Assembly: GCA_030220185.1 (NCBI GenBank)
Contig: JASPKZ010010203.1
Location: 1 to 64,000, forward strand
DNA length: 64,000 nucleotides
Direction: 5' to 3'
Origin: Diploptera punctata
Lineage: Eukaryota > Arthropoda > Insecta > Blattodea > Blaberidae
Shown: in pieces, positions 20,822-30,800 of the stretch
Position numbering within the stretch: position 1 is the stretch's first letter
How the letters are laid out: each line of letters starts with the position of its first letter
Program-made: the position numbers and the translations under genes
Notes under the pieces: generated by a model
Seen by the model: only the letters and a program-made list of their open reading frames with translations
Databases searched by the model: none
What the model was told of the DNA's origin: nothing

Positions 20822-21010
20822 CTTACTTGTCAGCTACTAGGTGGCAGTGAAGATCGAGTTGTCGCGACATCTAGTAATAATGGAGAATATAAGAAAAATA
20901 AGTGTTTGAATTGGATTCGCCTGGTGGTGTAATGGATAACACGCTGGGGTACCGACGCAGAGTTCCGGATTCGAATCCCGTCCAGGCATTTATTTTTCTT
21001 ATCATGTCAT
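20820..21010 (+). repeat. Second tRNA-like repeat unit (different tRNA module)
   Basis: The left flank (CTACTAGGTGGCAGTG, then GAGAATATAAGAAAAATAAG) and right flank (CATTTATTTTTCTTATCATG) resemble the corresponding parts of the 298-bp array unit (CACTAGATGGTGTTGG, ATATAAGAAAAATG, CATTCATTTTTCTTTTCATA). The tRNA-like sequence in between is unrelated in its stems. This is a single unit, not an array. Confidence 0.65.
20919..20987 (+). tRNA. tRNA-like sequence, Arg-like
   Basis: The 69-nt sequence has acceptor GCCTGG/CCAGGC, a D region TGTAATGGATAACA reminiscent of tRNA-Arg, an anticodon-arm pair GCTG../..CGCAG that is imperfect, and a T arm CGGATTCGAATCCCG with one mismatch. The anticodon cannot be assigned with confidence. 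I treat it as a tRNA-derived module. Confidence 0.45.
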
Positions 21011-21025
21011 ATATAAATATCAAAC

Positions 21026-21349
21026 CATAGTAATTCTGTCCGAAGGCAGGTCCTTTACTGCAATCATAGCGTTTTCATGCTATGCTTGCAGCTTTACTAG
21101 GGAATTGTAGGTGTGGTAACTTCCCGTTGCTTTCCACACCGGTGAAGGATGATGATGATGATGATAATGATAAAGATGATGATGGTGGCCATAATATTTT
21201 TGGGACCGTTTGGTCCCTGACATTTGTCTTACAAGTGAGGAAAAACCCCGATAAAAACCTCGCCCAGAAAAACTACCCCGACCGGGGATCGAACCCGGGC
21301 CCGCTGCGTGACAAGGCAGCACGCTACCTCGAGACACACAGCGGTGGGC
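21026..21349 (-). mobile_element. SINE with Asp-tRNA-like head and tail type B
   Basis: Read on the minus strand it starts in the head (CACCGCTGTGTGTCTCGAGG, GGTTCGATCCCCGG), continues with the common body ACAAATGTCAGGGACC, then tail B (GGAAAGCAACGGGAAGTTAC), ending at CAGAATTACTATGG. The opposing frames of 94 and 98 codons across it are by-products of the GAT/ATC repeats in the body. Confidence 0.85.
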
Positions 21350-21704
21350 AATATATATATACATATATATATATATAGATGTGTGTACTCGTAAGATACT
21401 AACAGATCTAACAGTTATTTCTTTTATATCCCAGGACTACAGACAACGGAAAACACGTGGTCACCGTTTGCGTTTGTGTAGACAAGGGAACATATGTCAA
21501 GATGAGGTGAACTATCATCCAGACATGAATGAGGTGATACATGGTCAGCATGACGGTACTCTCCCCCCAATTTGCTGGTTTCACATCCATAATGTTCAAT
21601 CTCAGATGTACATGATCTTCCAGCCAGCATAGAGATGACATGTCGTTAGCATGTCGGGTCTCTCAGCCGTAATGGCTAGATTTCTGCTGTTTGTTACTTA
21701 CAGT
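21350..21704. other. Unassigned with a degenerate SINE-F scrap
   Basis: After a short (TA)n tract, 21381-21640 has overlapping short frames on both strands but no motif. The stretch 21635-21700 (ATGTCGTTAGCATGTCGGGT) resembles an internal part of SINE-F. A 27-bp block (CTTTTATATCCCAGGACTAC...) at 21420 recurs at 22153. Confidence 0.4.
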
Positions 21705-22212
21705 AACTATTCACTCGCACTATCGGACCTTCAGGTTCAATAGCCTCGCGGACACAAGCTCTCTATATATCCCTATCCTGCGCTAATGTTTTCCAATCAT
21801 CCCCTGTATAACTACTTCCCTCAAATCATGGTTATTATTGTTCTCCCATCTCATTCTTGGCCTGCATATTAGACGCTTTCCCTCTGATTTTCCTACTATT
21901 TGTTTCCATGCCCCTCTTCCATTCCCAATTCGCAGCACATGTTCTGCCCATTGCAGTCTACGAGACTTAACTATTCTTATTATATTTGGTTTCGTATCTC
22001 ACTGCTAGGTTGTCTTCTCCATTCGCTGGTCTGTTCATCTCTCTTTGGTCCAAAAATTGTCATAAGAACTTTATTCTCAAATACTCGTAGGTTTAATATT
22101 TTCTTCTCCCTTAAACTAAGAGTCCATATTTCACATTCATATATGGTTTTTTTCTTTTATATCCCAGGACTACAGACAGCAGTTTTATATATTTTCAGTT
22201 TAACGTTTTTTT
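21705..22212 (-). mobile_element. RTE-P 3' fragment
   Basis: The minus strand carries the polyprotein tail and the upstream block that includes AACTGTTAATATAT-like sequence to the terminus CGATAGTGCGAGTGAATAGT. Near 22145-22178 the expected RTE-P sequence is replaced by the CTTTTATATCCCAGGACTAC block seen at 21420. The 120-codon plus-strand frame at 21900-22262 is antisense. Confidence 0.8.
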
Positions 22213-22289
22213 TTTATCAAAACAGATGCTTCATTAGTAAGTATGTGTTAAATTCATGGTAAAGAAAAAAAATGTTCGATGCCACCTGT

Positions 22290-22643
22290 TTGTCATTCGG
22301 CATTTCAGGTGTTCTCTCCTGACATTGGTGTATTGTAACCAACTTCTGAGGTTGGGGCGCCTTGATGACGGGGTTACACTGCCCCAATGATATGATAGGT
22401 GATGACGATGGGTAATGATGCGCCAGGAGAGGCCTTAAACTAAACTTAATCTAATGAGGTGAATATGATATTGATGATTATGATGGCCAGATGATGTTCG
22501 GGGACCGTTTGGGCCTTAAAGTACCCTGACATTTGTCTTACAGGTGAGGAAAAACCCCAAAAAGTACCTTCCGAGCGAGGATCGACCCCGGGTCCGCTGC
22601 GTGACAAGGCAGCACGCTACCACGAGACCACAGCGGTGGACGG
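22290..22643 (-). mobile_element. SINE with Asp-tRNA-like head and tail type C
   Basis: The head and common body match the Asp-headed SINEs (GCTGCCTTGTCACGCAGCGG, ACAAATGTCAGGGTAC). The tail is different: GGCCTCTCCTGGCGCATCAT, then AGGCGCCCCAACCTCAGAAG and CAGGAGAGAACACC. The same head-tail combination is seen at 60868-61252. The tail alone is shared with the SINE at 26360-26650, which has another head. Confidence 0.8.
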
Positions 22644-23021
22644 AAAGAAAAATATTAAGGAAGATATACGGAGCCGTACAGGAACAAAATTTATGGAGAA
22701 TTAGAATTGAAAGAATTATATAGGGATTTAGATCTGGTAGGAGATATTAGAATACAGAGACTGGAATGGACAGGACATGTGTTGCAGATGGAGCAAGAAA
22801 GAGGTGCAAGAAATATTTTAGAAGGGAAACCGGATGGAAGAAAAAAGGTTTGGTTGGAAGATAGAAACTAAGATGGTTATATTAGGTTGATGAAGACTTA
22901 AGACAACTGATGGTGAAAAGATGGAGGTAGAAAGCTAGTAATCGATAAGAATGGGCAGTTGTAATGAAGGAGTCCAAGTTTCTTAGAGGGCCGTAGAGCA
23001 AAAGGAAAATGAAGAAGAAGA
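22644..23021 (+). mobile_element. LINE 3' fragment with (GAA)n tail
   Basis: Starting with ERKILRKIYGAVQEQN, the reading continues through an RLEWTGHVLQMEQERGARNI block in a shifted frame. It ends in a run of GAAGAA near 23008-23021. The order (joint after the reverse transcriptase, then the WxGHV block) is that of a LINE polyprotein end. Several stops are present. Confidence 0.6.
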
Positions 23022-23095
23022 AGCTTTATTATAAACCTCATGGCCAAAGAAATGTAGGAAGACCAAAACGACGTTGGAAGGACGAGCTGCATATA
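23022..23095 (+). mobile_element. LINE C-terminal scrap
   Basis: About 25 codons read YYKPHGQRNVGRPKRRWKDE. It follows directly on the GAA tail of the preceding fragment and breaks off into another LINE 3' end. Confidence 0.55.
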
Positions 23096-23512
23096 TTGTG
23101 CATCGGGGAGCTGAACGGGCCAACAGGCCCATACCTTGACAGTAGCCTCTGCCCGCTCCTGGAATCTCCTTCCTCAAGATATAAGGGGTTGCCGCACACT
23201 TGGCACCTTTAAGCCACGCTTATACAGTTACCTGTTGTCTAATAATTATTTTTTCTCTATTTATTTAATTTTATACTATGCCATTAATCTTTTCCTCGTT
23301 TTTTATATATCTTGTACATATTATATATTTAATTCGTTAAATTTAGAGTAAATGAAAATACATTATAAATATTAATTGTATTGTATTCATAACTTGTAAT
23401 CGTTTATATATATATTGTAATTTATATTAAGACTATTTTTTTTGTATTTTTTAAACCTGGTTGAGTGGTAGTCAAGGCCTTAAGGCCTTAACTCTGCCAG
23501 ATAAAATAAAGC

Positions 23513-23582
<70 letters not shown>
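23096..23582 (+). mobile_element. CR1/L2/Jockey-like LINE 3' end with (TAT)n tail
   Basis: The frame around 23136-23225 reads VASARSWNLLPQDIRGCRTL then GTFKPRLYSYLL. This is the characteristic last block of CR1/L2/Jockey-type polyproteins (ARLWN.LP...F...L). A 3' UTR of about 280 bp follows, ending with AATAAAGC and (TAT)n at 23513-23580. The remainder of the element is missing. Confidence 0.75.
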
Positions 23583-23919
23583 ACGTCTTTTAAAAGGAAT
23601 TGGGACAACAAGAGTCCCTGTAATGCGTAATAAATTTAGATATGGGTACTACCCCAAGGGCCTCCGGACCTGTTGTGGGATCACTTTACTTTTTACAATA
23701 CAATTAACCAATAAACATGGTAGCCGTGTTAGGATATTAAAACCCGAATCCATCTTTATTCTAATCAAATAAATATGGATTTTCATCAAGTAAACACCAA
23801 ATCAATTGATTAATCAAATCTACTTTATGAACATAGACCTGTTCATTCTTAATAGAATGAAGCTTCGGTCAATGAAACTATTAAATTCATTAGAAATTAA
23901 AACACAGAAAACAATTGTT
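23583..23919. other. RTE-P scrap and unassigned sequence
   Basis: The first about 60 bp (GGAATTGGGACAACAAGAGTCC) match RTE-P on the minus strand. The block ATATGGATTTTCATCAAGTA at 23773 recurs at 25445 beside the foldback. The rest is unassigned. Confidence 0.45.
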
Positions 23920-24676
23920 AATCATAAGTAATGCCACGAGTGATTTCCAATTTATCTAGAGAATTTGAAAATCAAGAGTGGCATTTGTTAGGACTATTTA
24001 ACGAATACAATTAAGCTATTTACTCACAAATCATTATTTAAATATAGTTATTTTAAAATAGTTATATATTTAATGTAAATGGCGATATTTGGAAGCAAAT
24101 GAGAAACGATTGTTATGCTTCATTTGTTCGTTACTGCAACCAGATCATATTATTTATTGCCAAAGAATCACAACATTGTAAGAATGCGCCCTAGTGGAGA
24201 CAAAATGAAACACACCAAACTTTAATTAATATCTGATATCCTAGGATGTATATATGTCAATTATATTTTTTTGGAACGTAAGTTCCTAGAAAATAATACG
24301 TTTGATAAAGTGCAAACAGTGGTTTCTTTTTTTTTTGTAGTATAATCAATTGCTACAAATGTTTTTATACTTTATCCCACAAGCACTATCTGGTTACATT
24401 CGTGCACTATATATACAATCTGGTAGCCACATGCATTCTAGAAATCTTATCTCTTAATACATAAATTGTTATATTCAATGTATTTATTTGAGAGCCAGTC
24501 ATTGCAAAATACTGCTATGGCCTATTCAGAATGTTAAAAAGGAGAAGCTTCATTTTAAAGTGATAAAATTAAATTGATAAAATCGAGGTGAAAAACGACT
24601 GTGATTGGTTGTAAATCAGAATTCATTGAAATGTGATAGGTCATTGACAGCCATTTGGGGCATGAGTTAAATTGTC
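23920..24676 (+). repeat. Dispersed repeat P, copy 2
   Basis: It matches copies 1, 3 and 4 in order, including the TCTAGA-centred palindrome at the start and the TGATAGGTCATTGACAGCC block at the end. Like copy 3 it has about 200 extra bp containing TGCACTATATATACAATCTG. Confidence 0.8.
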
Positions 24677-25004
24677 TATCCAAATGTCTTAAAAAGTTAG
24701 TGTTATTATTATCGTCCCACTATGATGGCTGTCTGTTTATATAAAAGCAGGTGCCGCGCGACAATGCTTGACAATGATTGACATGCGGAATTATTATAGT
24801 GGCGGTAGTCAGCATCTTTGTATTTAATTATTTGTTTGTAATATTATTGTGTTTTCTTTATGTCATTGTAATGTTATTGTTTTCTTTTTTATTTTTCTTT
24901 ATATTATTACCAATTATTACATTATTGTAACGGACTGTCAACAGCACGTACGGCTTATTGCCCGTGCGACCCTTATTTGTAAATAATATTGTAAATATCT
25001 TACT

Positions 25005-25221
25005 AAAATAGAGGAATTAAACTCAACAATAGAGAAATACAGAACAAACTGGAAAGAACACTTGGCAAGGATGACTGAGAATAGAATACCAAAAGCAGCA
25101 TACAACTATTCACCACGAGGAAGAAGAAGCTTGGGAAGACCAAGGAAAAGATGGAAAGAGCAGCAATTTGGAGCCGGAACAGGCTAGTAAATAAGCCTAA
25201 ACCGTGAAGAAGAAGAAGAAG
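25005..25221 (+). mobile_element. LINE-A 3' fragment with (GAA)n tail and 12-bp TSD
   Basis: The 217-bp insert encodes EKYRTNWKEHLARMTENRIP, then YSPRGRRSLGRPRKRWKEQQ, and ends in GAAGAAGAAGAA. It is flanked by AAATATCTTACT at 24993-25004 and 25222-25233, a perfect 12-bp duplication of LINE-T sequence. Confidence 0.88.
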
Positions 25222-25237
25222 AAATATCTTACTTTTT

Positions 25238-25482
25238 ATTAATTAAATAAAAATAAAACGTAGTTTTATTTGATTTTCATATTTATTATATAATTCAGTG
25301 ACAGCTGTTTCGGTACACTGTACCTTCTGTTAAAATGTCTGAAGAAGCTACAGTGTACCGAAACAGCTGTCACTGAATTATATAATAAATATAAAAATCA
25401 AATAAAACTAGGGGCCTACGTTTTATTTTTATTTAATTAATGAATATGGATGTTCATCAAGTAAACACCAACTCAATTGATT
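25238..25482 (+). mobile_element. Foldback element with 12-bp TSD
   Basis: Arms 25238-25322 and 25349-25441 are inverted copies around a 26-nt loop. The right arm has an extra AGGGGCC. A 41-bp non-palindromic end (ATATGGATGTTCATCAAGTA...) follows. The whole is flanked by ATCTTACTTTTT at 25226-25237 and 25483-25494. The loop and right arm contain CTGAAGA and CGAAACAGCTGTC, reminiscent of a hammerhead core but without a good stem I. Confidence 0.8.
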
Positions 25483-25521
25483 ATCTTACTTTTTGTCTAA
25501 TAAAGTCCTACTACTACTACA

Positions 25522-25554
<33 letters not shown>

Positions 25555-25578
25555 GCTCCTACTACTACTACTACTACT

Positions 25579-25599
25579 AATAATAATAATAGTAATAAT

Positions 25600-25631
<32 letters not shown>
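25579..25631. repeat. (AAT)n microsatellite
   Basis: AAT and related units fill this stretch, which may be the (ATT)n tail of the minus-strand LINE piece at 25632-25737. Confidence 0.85.
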
Positions 25632-25632
<1 letters not shown>

Positions 25633-25737
25633 CTATCTCTATCTTCGGGTTTTTACAGCTGCTGCCGTCTTCCCGTGCCAAACCTCCAAAGCCTACGGTC
25701 TTGGGCATCTTCGATGCTTAGTCCTCTAGCTTGCATT
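25632..25737 (-). mobile_element. LINE C-terminal scrap
   Basis: The minus strand encodes LSIEDAQDRRLWRFGTGRRQ followed by a stop, a motif set common at the very end of LINE polyproteins. It is embedded between AAT microsatellites. Confidence 0.55.
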
Positions 25738-25759
25738 ACTGAATAATAATAATATTAAT

Positions 25760-25792
<33 letters not shown>

Positions 25793-25795
<3 letters not shown>

Positions 25796-25915
25796 CCAGC
25801 CACCAGGCAAGAGATCTTTGGGCAGACCCTTCAAACGTTGGATTGAGACCGTAACAGACCACTAGGTCTATCACATGAAAGGAAGAAGAAGAAGAAGAAG
25901 AAGAAGAAGATAATA
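25793..25915 (+). mobile_element. LINE C-terminal scrap with (GAA)n tail
   Basis: The reading QPPGKRSLGRPFKRWIETVT is followed by a stop and a GAAGAAGAA run, then by AAT units. This is another GRPxxRW-type terminus with a GAA tail. Confidence 0.6.
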
Positions 25916-25919
25916 ATAA

Positions 25920-26350
25920 TAATTATTTGTAACATCCGCGGATAACAAAGCAAGCTGCTGGACAACCATCATAGTGAGGCTAAAATATTTTTAGTTGAGT
26001 TCACAGTGAAATTTTTAAGCAACTCTGACAATTTTTGAAACGTGCAAAGGATTACAATCTTATATTTACCTTAGCAAATCCAATTTAACAAAACCTTTGA
26101 ATGTTGTATGAAATTTACATCCGTTTTATATCCTCTGTTCTCTTATTTGCTTAACAAAGTTGGAATGCATACTAACTTGTGAACCACTTGCAATGAAACT
26201 CCTCGACTTTCCCTGCAAGTTACTTAACGATCTGCCCTTCTCGTATATTCTATAATGGTTCAAACCACTTTCAATATTTTGCCGAAGTTCCATAATATAA
26301 GAAATCTGGATTTATATATCTCACACTTGATGTTTAAGAAATGATATACA
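25920..26350. other. Unassigned sequence
   Basis: I see no element or coding region. The base composition is ordinary for the window. Confidence 0.3.
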
Positions 26351-26359
26351 ATATTAGAA

Positions 26360-26650
26360 TAAAACGACCAGCCTCATGGGCTAGTGGTCAGCATTTCTGA
26401 CTACAGTTCATGAGGTCCCGGGTTCGATTCCCGGTCAATCCATAGGAATTTTTCCTTAAAGGGAATTATTCCTGTGGTTGCCCATGATCTGGAGTTTAGG
26501 TTAAGAACTCTTCTAGCGCTTCATTATCATTTATAATTCATCATATCATCGGCGTAACGTAACTCCGCCTTCTAGGCGCCCCAACTTCAGAAGTGGGTTA
26601 CAATTAAACCAATGCCAGGATAGAATACCAGAAATGTCGAAATGACAACC
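26360..26650 (+). mobile_element. SINE with a second tRNA-like head and tail type C
   Basis: The head has GGGCTAGTGGTCAGCA (box A region) and GGTTCGATTCCCGG (box B) and is unlike the Asp-type head. The tail (AGGCGCCCCAACTTCAGAAG, GGGTTACAATTAAACC) is the same type C tail found behind Asp-like heads at 22290 and 60868. The minus-strand frame at 26587-26949 partly overlaps it and is not supported. Confidence 0.75.
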
Positions 26651-27540
26651 TGGGGTATTGATAGACAAATTAAAATTAATTCTTTGTATGCGGATAAAAA
26701 AAGAAAGGCTGGGTTAAGGAAAGAGTGGAGAATGCTGAGTTTGCAGTGAAAGACCTGCTCTTGGGCACAAACACTTTGTATGTATGATGTTAATATAAGA
26801 ATTGAGTCTGATATGTTAGGTTTAGTTTGGTTATATCGCCTTAATTGAATTATGTTATGCATCAACCGGATAAGCGCCTTGTTTAATGAAAATTGATATT
26901 TAGACTGACATGTTGCCACCGACTCATTTGAAGTAAGTGTACGACACACTTTTAGCCGCCAAATCTTTTAATATAGCCTTATTATTTTTTAAAATGTGTA
27001 AACGCCATCAGTCCTATCAGAAAGATTCTATGTTTCATGCCAATCAGACAAGTCTATGAAGTCAGCGTCTTCATAAATGATAATCTAAAGTTTTGACATC
27101 GTGCGAGCTAAGCGCCAAATGTTCCTGCTCTTAGAAAATTGGGGGGGTTGATGCATAACTTTCCTTATAAGTATTGACTTAATCTGTAATACTACTGAAG
27201 AGACATTTTCAAGAATGGGAATTACTATTTAGAAGTGATTCTATATTAGGATAAACTTTATACCTGTAATATCATTTTATAATAGGTTTAATTTACTCAA
27301 ACAACTATTAGAGATATCAACCTGGCAGTGGCAAAAAGACGACCAGCACGCTACCACTCAAAAGTACATTTAGGATGCCCGCTGTTTCTGCTCTGAGGCC
27401 GAAACAGGTCAAACAATATGACCCTAAATATTCTATGAATGCTACCATGATGCATGAATATGTTTTAATTTCACAGTCCTGATTGCTGTTGCTGTCTAGG
27501 TCCAACAGGTGACGTTTTTATATTTTAATGCATGTTTTTA
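26651..27540. other. Unassigned sequence
   Basis: About 0.9 kb without a recognisable repeat partner in the window. A 120-codon minus-strand frame (26587-26949) and a 62-codon one (27317-27505) are present. Neither has a motif I recognise, and the first starts inside a SINE tail. Confidence 0.3.
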
Positions 27541-27839
27541 ACCGGTCATACGTTTGACATTTATGTATTGCGTATATACACACACGCGAGTATTCGAATG
27601 TAACCTCCTGTTAAATTTTAAAAGCACTCAGTGCAGAACTTTCGGAGATTTACAATTTTTGCAATAGATCGAAGATTTTCTATTCTACATCTCAGTACAT
27701 ATACTCGCTTAGATATTTTTTGTTTGGTTGTATGGCCAATGGCACAAATTTTAATTGCACTGTCTTCCGTTTGCCAACAATCTCAACCAATTCACTCACC
27801 TTAACAATTCGTAGATGTCGGGTACTAGTAGGAAGCCAG

Positions 27840-27874
<35 letters not shown>
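27541..27874 (+). repeat. Repeat R1 distal part and (TA)n
   Basis: It aligns with 31800-32085 of R1 copy B: GTCTTCCGTTTGCCAACAAT and CAATTCGTAGATGTCGG occur in the same order. It ends in (TA)n at 27842-27874, into which or beside which the RTE-P element is placed. Confidence 0.65.
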
Positions 27875-27879
<5 letters not shown>

Positions 27880-30800
27880 CCATGGTATCTTTACCTTGTC
27901 GTGGTGGAGTGGCTTGCGTGCTTAAATGATCCTGAGAGCTATGCCGGCGGTAGCATTGCTGCCGATAGGGTTACCCATGGCCGGACTGGTCGAAGGTGAT
28001 AAGCCAGACGAAAAAAGTACCTTGGGCGAAAGAGTGACGATCTTTCACCGTAAAAATACAACCGTCAAGAAATGCGGACATGGGTTCATCTGGGGTAAAA
28101 TTTTCCGGAGGTCAAATAGTCCCCCATTCGGTTCTCCGGGCGGGGACTACTTCAGGGAACCCATGCCAAAGGCTCAAACACAGGGACATGTTCCTAGGAA
28201 CATGGAATGTTAGGACTTTATACAATAGTGGGGCACTAGAGATATTAACGCGGGAACTAGATAAATCGCCCTTAGATATAGTCGCTTTACAGGAAATTAG
28301 GTGGCCAGGAGAAGGTAGTCAGGAATCAGGAACCTTTGCATTATTATTTCTATGGGGGTGCAGAAAGACCTGCATTTGGAACGGGTTTTTTAGTCAGAAG
28401 GAGGATCCTATCCGCTATACGAGATATTAAGTTTGTTAATGATAGGATATCATACATAATTCTAAAGGGTAAACGACATGATTTTATAATTGTAAATGTA
28501 CATGCCCCCACAGAAGATAAAGATGACAAGATCAAGGATGAGTTCTATGAAGAATTAGAATGCTTATTTGATAGCCTTTCACGATATCATATGAAAATTG
28601 TCATAGGAGATTTTAATGCAAAAGTGGGGCGGGAAGATATATTCAAACCAACAATAGGCAAATTCAGTCTTCATGAAGATAGTAACGACAACGGGGTTAG
28701 ATTAGTCACATTTGCCACATCGAAGAATCTGATTGTTAAGAGCACAACATTTCAGCATAAGGATATTCATAAATACACCTGGACGTCCCCAGATGGAGAA
28801 ACTCGGAACCAGATAGATCATGTATTAGTGGATAAACGCTGGCACAGTAGCATCATTGATATTAGATCAGTTAGAGGGATAGACTGCAATTCGGATCATC
28901 ATCTGGTCAGAGTGAAAATCAGACAACGGCTATCGCTTATGAGAGGAACGAATGCTAAAGATGATTCTGTAAAATATGAATTAAAAAACTTGAAAAATGA
29001 TGAAATGCGGCAAGAATACCAAATCAAAATTGCTAATAGATTTGAAGTACTGGAATCTTCAGATGACAATGTGGCAAACGAAGAAGAACCTGATATAAAT
29101 AAAGAATGGGAGGCTATAAGAGATACTATTAAATTGTCAGCATCAGAAAGCATTGGTTGTTTAAAAAAGAGGCAAAACAAGAAATGGTTTGACGAGGAAT
29201 GTGCCGACATTGTAAAGAAAAGAAAGCTAGCAAAAATGAAATTGTTACACGAGCCAAATGAGGTAAATTTAGAGCAATTGGGTAGTATTAGACGGGAAAC
29301 CACTAAGTTACTAAAGAGTAAAAAGAGGGAATATTTGAGAGAGAAGATTAATGATCTTGAGATGAATGCAAAAAATAGGAACATTAGAGAATTATATCAG
29401 GGAATTAGTATAGAGAAGAAAGGGTTTCAGGCTAGAACAAACATAATTCGAAATGAAAATGGGGATATGATTGCAGATTCTTGGAGTATATTAAATAGAT
29501 GGAAAAGTTACTTTAATCAGCTATTAAATGTACATACAGAACAGGACATTGAGGAGGTTAAGTTACAGACAGCAGAAATGCTAGTCGCAGAGCCAAGTGC
29601 ATTAGAGGTTGAAATGGCGATTGAAAAATTGAAGATGTATAAAGCATCAGGTTCAGATGAGATCCCAGCAGAACTCATAAAATCAGGAGGAGAAAAATTG
29701 ATAGACAAAATACGCTGGTTGCTTAGTATGATTTGGGAAAAAGAAGCTCTTCCAGATGAATGGAAGGAATCAATTATCGTACCAATTTATAAGAAAGGAG
29801 ATAAAACTGATTGCAACAACTACAGGGGCATCTCATTACTTTCAACTTCATACAAAATTCTTACAAATATATTAGTAAGCAGACTTACTCCCTACATTGA
29901 TGACATTCTAGGAGATCATCAATGTGCATTTAGAAGAAACAGGTCTACAACAGATCAGATTTTTAGTATAAGACAGATTTTAGAAAAGAAATGGGAATAG
30001 AATGGCACTGTACATCAACTATATGTAGACTTCAAAAAAGCGTATGATTCAATTAAGAGGGAGAAGTTATATAGTATCCTGCTGGAGTTCGGAATTCCTA
30101 AAAAGTTAGTTAGACTTATACGAATGTGTCTAAATGGCTCAAATAGTAGGGTACGTGTAGGCAAACAGTTTTCAGACACTTTTGAAATCCAGAAAGGGTT
30201 GAAGCAAGGAGATGCACTATCTCCTCTACTATTTAATTTTGTACTAGAGCATGCCATTAAATCTTTAGAGAATGAGGAAGGCTTACAACTGAATGGTATT
30301 AATAAGCTGTTAGTTTATGCTGATGATGTAGTACTATTGGCCGATAGCGAGGAGATACTAAAGGCCAACACGCACAGACTATTGAGTAACACTAAGAAAT
30401 TAGGACTGGAAGTAAATATCAGTAAAACTAAATATATGGTCACAGGTAGAAATTCAGTGTATAATGGAAATGGACAGCTAATGACAAATGAGGGAAATTT
30501 TGAGGAAGTGGCTGAATTCAAATACCTAGGAACAATAATCACAAATAGGAATGAGACGCACAAAGAAATTAAACATAGGCTCAATTCTGGAAATGCATGC
30601 TATTATGCATTGCAGAGACTTTTGATGTCCCAACTCCTTTCAAAAAACGTTAAGCTGAAAATATATAAAACTATTATTCTACCAGTTATATTATATGGGT
30701 GCGAAACATGGACTCTTACTTTAAGGGAGGAAAGGAGATTACGAGTATTTGAGAATAAAAGTTCTTAGGAAAATTTTTGGACCAAAGAGAGATGAACAGA

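Larger units (their letters stand above)
24831..25578 (+). mobile_element. LINE-T 3' end carrying two nested insertions
   Basis: The 3' UTR of LINE-T (ACGGACTGTCAACAGCACGT, GTAAATATCTTAC) is interrupted at 25005-25221 and 25238-25482 and then resumes with TTTTTGTCTAATAAAGTCC and a long (TAC)n tail. Removing both inserts and one copy of each TSD restores the sequence found at 3060-3093. The (CTA)n tail merges into (AAT)n, so the polyleucine frame at 25493 is an artefact. Confidence 0.88.

Noticed and set aside
21080..21378. Histidine- or aspartate-rich proteins on opposite strands
   Set aside because: Both come from the GAT/ATC repeats in the body of an Asp-headed SINE.
21900..22262. 120-codon plus-strand ORF with a hydrophobic end
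   Set aside because: It is antisense to an RTE-P 3' fragment. Similar antisense frames recur wherever that fragment is found.
24735..24770. Core promoter with TATATAAAAGC
   Set aside because: The TATA-like string is in AT-rich DNA between repeat P and LINE-T with no downstream gene.
25493..25729. Leucine/isoleucine-rich membrane protein ORF
   Set aside because: The frame reads through the (CTA)n tail of LINE-T and adjacent AAT microsatellites, so the hydrophobic run is an artefact.
28899..29384. 161-codon minus-strand ORF
   Set aside because: It is antisense to the well-supported RTE-P polyprotein and has a composition expected from that.
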